From Ascidia mentula (lineage: Eukaryota; Chordata; Ascidiacea; Phlebobranchia; Ascidiidae), in assembly GCA_947561715.1 (NCBI GenBank), contig OX387198.1, positions 5,704,001 through 5,768,000 of the forward strand: DNA of 64,000 nt, in the 5' to 3' direction. The position numbers were made by a program, and so were the translations under genes. Below are positions 53,601 to 62,600 of this stretch, in pieces. The stretch's first letter is position 1, and every line of letters starts with the position of its first letter. Below the pieces are notes generated by a model, which was given only the letters and a program-made list of their open reading frames with translations, made no database searches and was not told the DNA's origin.

Positions 53601-56600
53601 CAAGGGCTTGGCTTAAGCCTCGTGCCACAACCGCATATTTTCAATTGAAAATCCTCACCCACGTCAAGTGGTTGCTTGCGAAGAAGGGATATTGCCAGCC
53701 TTCACCGCCTTGAGCTATCGACTGAGGAATGCGACTGTATTAACGCAAGCTTGTTGTGTTAAAATCGCGCAATCAAATGCGTCCTGACGCAGCTTGTGTA
53801 ATTTTTCGAAATATTGTAATCGCAACGCATGGTTTAACGTTGCATGCGTCATTTCCGTTGCGCGACGCATGACTGCCGTTTGGGCTACAGCGTGCCCTTT
53901 GTTTATGAGGTGGCTAATAGTGTAGGGGAGTAGTTAAATAGGGTTTCGAACAGGCGTGAGAGGTCCATCACCAGTCACAGCAGAATGCAAATTCATCACT
54001 GCATGCATTGGCGACTAGTTGTGACGCGGTGGTTGTAGTCTTTGGTTGAGCGTTTTACAGCACAAGCTTTATGGCTAGCGAGTAAGCGTTAAAATCAGTA
54101 TCTGTTGATAACGTATAGCCAATGTAATCAAACTTGAAAGATTTTGGAAAGCGACTGCGCCGTTTTGCTAAAACTTATTGGTTTAATTGTTGGAAGCAGT
54201 TTTTTGTTTTGCTATCTGGTGGTAATCTAACGTATTTGGCAATGCTGAATGTTGAAACAAACAATTTTGAGTTGGGTATTTTTAACAGTGTAGACATTTT
54301 TGGGACCTAGCACTCAAGTTGGATCCTAATTAAGACTTTGTCAATTTGTCACGTGTTCTCAATTAGTGGCATTCTCTGCCCGAATGCAAAGTTATGTTCA
54401 GTCCTGAATATTTCGCCAAGCAATCAGCGTACGTCGAGTCACTTCACAGCGCGCTGGAAGTCGCGGTCAACGGATCAAGTGATCTTGCCAATGATCCGAA
54501 CGCGCGACTCAAGATATGCACCGACTGCCAGAAGCCCCAACTTTTCTTTTCCAATTCGGCGCCAAATTCCCCGTGCGCAATCAAGCGTCAATTGGACTTC
54601 GAGGATTCGCGCGGCGACCCGAGATCACCCGAGCGTGACCGAGGGACCTACGTCACTGCAGTGATGAGTACTCTTCTTAATACTCGTTCGCCCAACGCGA
54701 GTTTCAGCGAGAGTTTGATGCATGAAAGAGCGGAACAGCAAAGTTCGCCTGTCTCGCATAAACAATACTTCCTCAAGAGAAGGCCATCGATGAGGGCCGA
54801 GAATTCGAGATCAAACGCGTCGCCTGCTAAGGATTTCAGGCGTAGTTTAAGATTGCAGAGAAACACAGTTCCCCTGGTGGAAACCCCTATATCTGTGGAT
54901 GATAAAAAATGTGAGTTGGAGAAATCGTCCATTAAATCAGACACTGGCTTGTGTGGTGTTAAGGATTTGAATCACCATACCTCGAAAGAGGAAGTTGTGC
55001 CAGGAAGTAGCCCTTGCATAAAAAGCAATGCGTCCACGCGTTCAAACGTACAAGCAGATGGGGATGTAGTTCGAAAAGACTGTACTTCTAAACGTGATAT
55101 TTACTACACTTTGTCGCCGCTTTTACTGAATGAAATGGCGGACAAGGACAGCGAAAGTGGTAAAGGCATTTTTGGAACGCCGCGTATAAAGACCAAAGAT
55201 GGACGGATTATTGATACGCCATGTGATAAGAAACCTATGGAAGGAGTTTGTGAGTACAGCGATACCAACAAAGCAAATGAGCAATTGGAGAGTGACAGCT
55301 GCAGCACTGTAAGCGAGTCCTCATCTGGCGCCACATCGACATCTAGTGGCAGACCGGAATATTTTGCTGTGATCAAGAAAGGCGAGGACAAGAGAAGGCG
55401 ACACAAGAGCAGGGATCGTGCCATGTCCTTCGGCACTTCGTTCGGTTGCCATAGCAACTCGTTTCACACTACGCATGCGCAAGTAATGGCGGTGCTTTGT
55501 GATAAAACCAACATCCCCGATTCGCCCTCGGAAAAGTTGCACGAATCAGGAGCCAAAACCGTTTCCAGCACATATAAAGCCACTAATGTGACTCATACAG
55601 CTACTGTCAATGTGGAAGCATCAAGAAACCTCACAAAAACACCTAAGACCCCCAAGTTTATCACCCCTGATACGCCGAATGCGGGATTATCTTCACAGTT
55701 GACCACACCTGGCCACGAACCAGGTCTTCTATCCTTTTCCAACGTCTTCGAGCTTGGTGACGTCAGCAACTATGACATCAGCGACTCGTACGCAGAAGAG
55801 GCGGATTTCATGAAGGACGGCTACTGCCAGTGCAGTTACTGCACCGGAAACGAGGATATTTTCACTTCTACCCATGGAAAAGACTGGACAGAAGAATCGC
55901 ATCATCATGAGCCTACACACTGTAGTCGCCACAAAGCGAAAGATCACGAGTTCGATTCCCCGCTTAGCAGGGAAGACCTCGATTCTCCTGTTCAAACAGA
56001 AAACAATTACAAACAGAGTCCCGAGTATCGCGCTATTATGGATCTGTTCTGTCAGTGCAGGCATCAAGCAGATATAGATCATGAGGTGGTGCTTCTTCTT
56101 TGTTAAACATTTCATTACCGCATGGGCTCTGTTACCGTACATAATCAAGCTTCTACATTTTAAACAGCCAGAGATATTAAATGTTAAATATTTTATTCAG
56201 GCTTTACAACAAGATATTGAGAAGCACAGCACCGGTGTTGCATCAGTCCTCAACCTGTGCGAAGTGCTACTGCACGATGGCGACGCTTGTGCCACCGAAA
56301 ATGAGCGACAGTCGATCGAGGAAGCGACCAAAAGTCTTGACAGGCGATGGAGAAACATTTGTGCCTTATCCATGGAAAGACGATTAAAGTAAGTTTTTTT
56401 TATAACCAAAACCCTGCTAAATTTTTTTAGCCCTAAGTATTGTCTGCTTGGCTACACTTTCATTGCTTTGGAGTTTTTTTTACCTACCGTATGACATGGC
56501 CCACCGATTTAAAACCACTGTGCCTTACGTTTATATAACATAACAGCGAAATAATTGCTACCACAACACAACTGAATGGTACTTTACAACACAACTAACT

Positions 56601-59600
56601 TGAGTGTTTTCTGTTAATATCATAGGATCGAGGATACACAACGCCTGTGGCAAAAGTTTCTTTCCGACTTCGCTCGTTTCGGAGAGTGGTTGCATGACTG
56701 CGAGGCGACTTCATCAAATCCTAACACACAGTGTGTGGCTTACAACGTTGCGAGAGAAGAGTTGAGGTCATATGAAGTAGGTTTTCGCAATTGGCATCTC
56801 GTAGCAGCATATGATTGTACAGCGTAATTAATTTCGTCTGTTTGCTTGAAGACGTTCCAACGCAAAGTCCACGAAGGGCTGACTCAGCTTGAGCTGATTA
56901 ACAAACAATACAGGAGACTTGCCAGGGAAAATCGCACGGATACCAGCAACAAACTAAAACAACTGGTGAGCATCACTTTATGAGTAAAATGATTGAGACA
57001 AGCTTCCTAATCGCTCAACACAAAATGCAAGAACTTGTTTATAAACAAAGGATAATGCATCAGAGGGAACTGGGTTTTAATAAAAGTGTCTCAAGAGGTT
57101 GCGTAGTTCCGCTGTTGGCACTTAACGAGTGCCATCGCTTGGACTGTTTTTAACACTTGAATAACCACGTGGCAATTTCGCGAAGAACTTTTTTCACTTG
57201 AATGCAATATGGTGATGGTCTTTTCAGGTTCACGACGGAAATACTCGCTGGGATGCCCTCTCACGTCGGGTAGGCGGCGTCCTTCGTCGACTCAAGCACG
57301 CCATCGAGCGGCGGGAGAGCTTCGAGACGCTGCGTGAATCTCTTCTGGTGTGGCTAACCGAAACAGACCTGCAGCTCACCAATCTCGAACACTTCAGTCC
57401 GAGTTCCGATCGAAAAGAAAAACTCGCGCAAGTCAAGGTAACGGCCATGTCCAGTGCTTCGAAATACTTGCCTAGATTATTATTATTATTCCAAAAAAAT
57501 GGTTTAACCAACGAAAATGATTTAACCAACCAACAATATTAATTCTCTTTTAAACATATATCTTACTTTTAAACCTTCAATGCAATTTTCAAATACATGC
57601 AAATAATAGAGATTTTAAAGTTCCTTAAAGACAAGCTTACAACAAATCCTTAAATCTTCTGACACTGGACTAGTAATTGAACCTTTATCGCACGCAACGC
57701 ACTTATTTACCATCGTAATCCATTTACCACGCAACAGTAATTAGTTATAACCTTCTCCATCCCTTCATCAATGGCGACTTAAACGGGCTCGCAACCTCGA
57801 TAAATTTGCTCGAAGCATTTTGTGCGCTGATGGCGGCTATTATGTTTGTAATGATTGTCCTCGGTCGATTAGTCTTGTGTTGTAGGGGTCGAGTAGAGTG
57901 ATCAGAGGCATTTCGAGGACGATTGTAAGCATGGTAGTAAGTTTCGGTAAAAGATAGCACAGAATTTCGGTTTCGTTATTTGGTTTTGACTGTAAACATT
58001 TACAGAAAACGTCGTTTAGGGTAATGAGATGGTATCACATGCATACGGAAAAGGGAACGGAAAGGAAAGAATACTGTTAAATTTAATTGTTCAATGTTCA
58101 GACGATTCGAAAACGAACTGAAGCAAAAACTCATACCTTTGTGGCTATTTGCTTTGGTGATGTAGTACAACAACAATACCCTCTCATTAAGTGCCCTCGA
58201 CCCATAACCAAAGGTCTGCTGCTGTTCAGTCCGTCATTGTATGCAGTGATCCGACGTGCAGTTATTTTTCGTTCTCTCCACCGCCAGTGCAGTGTAAATA
58301 AACTGACCGCATTTTGGGCGACTCATAAACATGCAACTGCTGTATGTTGTAGGCGTTACTGGAAACTGCTCATTACAGTCAACCCAGAACATGACTGAGT
58401 TTAAAAATTATCGGTTTTACGACTCATAGAAGTCGTTCAATGGCAACGTAGTATTGTAGGAGTGAAGAAAAGATATGATACAGGCGTCATTGTCGCTTAG
58501 TAATTGGTTTAAAAGATTGAAGTTTTCGCAATCGTTGATGGAAAAACCTGGCATGGTTCAGTGCACGTAGCAATCCCCACAAATCAAATGCACTTGCCCG
58601 CGACGGGTGGAATAGTATGTTTGTTCAAGAGTTGAGTAAATAGACCTTGTGAGTGAGGCAGCTGTTTTGTTTATTGCCCAAATGGTAAAGCACTAGTTTT
58701 TGCCGGCATTCGGTCTGCAGTCGAATGCTCAAAATAGTTGCCTTGTACGCAAATCAAATTATTTCCTGAGTACTGATTCAGGGTAGCACGCTGCTGCAAG
58801 GCCAGCTTTTGGCATGTCGGTTTGATTATTCACATGAATGATGATGATTAGCATGTAGTTTGTTTATTCGCTTTTGCTTCAGATTAATTAAGATTCACAG
58901 GCACCAGGTCAGTTGCAGTTTATTGCTAGGGTTGTCAAACACAAGGACATGATGGGCACCACCCTTGTTTGTCAAAGCGGGCCGCAACGGTTGATTGTGC
59001 GTATTCGCTGTCACGCTAGTTGACAACAAGGTTTCTCGAGTACAGGCGTAGTACTCTTCTTGACTAGGCTATGCGTGGGAGCGAATACAGAAGTGGAAAC
59101 GTGGGTTTGGTTATCGTTTCCAACAGTGGTATTGAACAGGATGCACTGTTTCTAACTTACAACTAAATTTTGCTGAGGTTTTAGTGGTAAACAGCATCGT
59201 ACAGACAAAACCAATTATTGTTGGCCTCTCTGTTGAAGTAGACGATTTTCTAATACGCGATGATTTGGTATCAGTCGACTCTTAATAAATGCTTCACGGG
59301 ATATTGACTCCAAATTGCTAGTCGTAGTAACGGCCTTCTGTAGTAACGATGTTACCAACCGTGAAATCCATTCGTAGTCAGGGTGCCAGGTTAAACACCA
59401 ATCCACTGTACGTGAACCACGATCGCACGATCCCCTTTTTTGTCAGCACGCCTATTATACAAACACGTCACGTTTCCAGGGGTGTACTAATATTTGCACA
59501 AAAGACAGGCGAACGACCCAATGGAAAGGCTTTCTGCTGCCACAGAGCACAACGTGTGCCGGTTTTAAGTTGGTGCGCGCCAGTTAGGATAGGCGGTTGG

Positions 59601-62600
59601 TTAAGCCCACAAAGCGTTTGTGTTGTTGGCGCTTGATACTTGAAAATGCTTGTTGGTATCGATTGTAGCTATGTAATCGTCTGTTTTGTATTTCTCGTAC
59701 CATACTATTGGCAAAATGAGGTAGAAGCAGTGTTTTGTTTATACTTATTTGGCATGGTCAAAAATCTTCTCACTTTATTGCATGTAGAATGGTTAATGTA
59801 TACTAAGTAGCGATGAGTGAAAGCATCAATTGTTGCGAAATAATTAGGAAGGAAGTGGAAGAACAGCTTGCTTTGCTGTCGGTGAGATTCAATTAAAACA
59901 TTAACTTGTAAGAAACCAACAAGCCAGGTGCAAAGTAAAAACATGATTTCGGTTCGCAGGATTTCCAATCAAGAATTGAAGAAAGAATTCCCCTTCTCCG
60001 TGAACTGGACGAGAAAGGTCGTCTTCTGGTAGAGAAAAGCGAGCAACACGACTGCGTTGCAGTGGAGGAAGAGATGGAAGATTTCCACGACTACTGCAGG
60101 GAGGTTATCGCCAGACTGGACCGCTACCATAAACGACTGGTACATCTTATGGTAAGCATTGGTGTAAGCAATGACGGCGTTTTGTGCAGTATCGTGTTAT
60201 ACATTTAACATGGTTTGCTAATGCAGTAGGTTGGTTATGGAGTACCTGAAAATTTGTATTTTGATTCTTTAAAGTTTAACTAACATTGATTTGCTTTCAC
60301 AGAACGAATCGGACTTGCCAACTAACTCGTCGTTGTTCGATGATACCGAGCTACCCAACCTTACCTGGTGGACTGCGAGTTGTCTGACCGATGTAAGTTT
60401 TCCCGATTCGAACACCACAGACAGAGATTTACTTGCTACGCCTACTGGGAGGCCATGCAACGAGGACAAGAAAAAACACGACAAACTGAATGGAAGGTAT
60501 TGGATTGTGTTGTAACTTGATACGTGATTAAGTGATTAAGAGTAGTTTTTTTTCCTTTACCGGGGTTTAAGCATTAGCAACTCTCTCCTGACGTAAAATC
60601 AATTTAATTCAATTCACCGGTGTTTCTGTGAAGCAGTAGCGAATAAACAATATTTTATTGTACAGAACATCTCCTCACAGCATCGGGTCATTAGAATGGG
60701 ATCATTACGATATCAGTCAATCTGAAATCGATGCAAAACTTGACGATGACAGTTTGTCAATAGAAGGTTCTATAACCGGTTAGTAGCATAAACATTCTCT
60801 GAAAGCAACCCGGACAAGCTTAGTGATTGTTACGCCATATCATTTCAGATCTACCTTCCTTGGATGGTGATACCCCGGAAGAATTAAACATCAGTACGGA
60901 TTCAACCATAAAGTACAAGGAACCGGTAGGTTATTACTGTGGTAAATGTGCGATGACCTGGGCACATTTAATTACGTTGACTATTTTCAGAAATCGCTCA
61001 AAAGCAACTTGGCCGCTGTTACTCGACCCCGCCAGGAGGACGAGACTGCCGGTAAAACGATACGAATATTATTTCATTTTCTAACAACAAAAATTATGGT
61101 TGAAAGTACCAAGTTGTGTTTAAAGCATCCTATTGAATCTACAAGCTAAAATTCATTCCCAGTTCTTAAAAAAATATATTCTTAACATTATTCAATATTC
61201 ACAAAGTCGACTCGGCTCCAGCGAAACGACGACGTCAAGACCTGGACAAAACGGAACAGAAAGTAAAACAAAGGGAACGTCTTAATCACGATTTGGACGC
61301 CGTTCTTAAGTGGTTAGGCGCCACAAAGGTGTCATTTGAAAAGAGCGTCCCCACCAGTGAAAGTGTTTCGCAAATCGAAAGCAAAGTCAAGGAGCTGAAG
61401 GTAAGTGGTATAGTTGCCTTTGGCGGTATCATCCTATGGACAGCGTTCAAACAATCGGTGTATAATTTATCAACCAACATGCACTTGTTATGAAAAAGGA
61501 TAATGAGACATTTCAATAATACTCATTTTATAAAAATCCAACTACATATCCACATATAATTTTGCCCCAGGCCTTGCAAAAGGAAATCGAAGCGCGAAAA
61601 CCGATCGTGCTTTCCATTAATTTGGTTGCGGCGCGAATCACCAACGTAGACGCCGACGAAGAGTTGGCGAGCGAAAAAACCAGGAGCAAATCGCGGAGAA
61701 TGAACGTGGAATGGGAAGCTGTCAACGCAAATGCACTGAAACGAAAGGAAGAACTGCAGAAGATGTTTGTTCGCAGCGAGGTAAGAGGAATTCTTTAAAT
61801 AACAAGGAAACATTTATTAAGTCCATGACTGTTAAGTTATTGATTAACAGCTTTTGCGAGTAAGACCTCATTGGCTTCTGCAAACGTTGTGGTTATTTCA
61901 CAGTTTCAGTCTTTTTTCTTATAACTTTACAAACTATGGACCTTCTTTTAGGAGCTGAGATTTGCTACAAAGAAGTTGAAAATCTGGATCGAGGAGCAAG
62001 AGAAGAGGAGGCAGGATCTTGCAACCGTGTGTCGATCCAAGGATTCACTTCTTCCCATACCGCTCCAGACTCTGCGTAAGGCGCACAAGGCGCTCATTCA
62101 ACTGCGCGTCGACACATTGGAAGAACGCGCAAAGGTAGAAACTACTTCTTCCTGCAAAGTTTTACCATGCAGAAATTGTACTGTGCTTCTGGTATTAAAT
62201 GAATTTAGATTTAGTTGAACCTACGTTAGGTCTCGCCGGATGGCAGAGAGCAGAAATATTTTTTTTTTTATAATATTTGATTTTGATTTATAACAGATTG
62301 CTACTCTGCAAGACATCTCAAACCAACTGCTATACGCTGACGTTAGATTCCGCAGTCAGCAGGCACCTCCGGTAGAAGGCGCCACTGAGACATCCGATAG
62401 ATTACACGACCTCACTGACCGCTTGAAGGCGCTGCTGGATCGCATCGGTGATGACGTACGAGTGGCTGAAGGGGCGCTTAAGGAGGAGAGGCGGAGAATG
62501 GTGATGAATTGTTTATATCCAATATTTGCAACAGTTTTTGCAATTAATGCCGATGCCCAAATTGTCAACAAGTCAATTGCGAACGGCAATTTATAATCCG

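Noticed and set aside
58087-58398. 103-codon plus-strand open frame in the large intron
   Set aside because: No recognisable domain, no in-phase splice partner, and intron-like composition.
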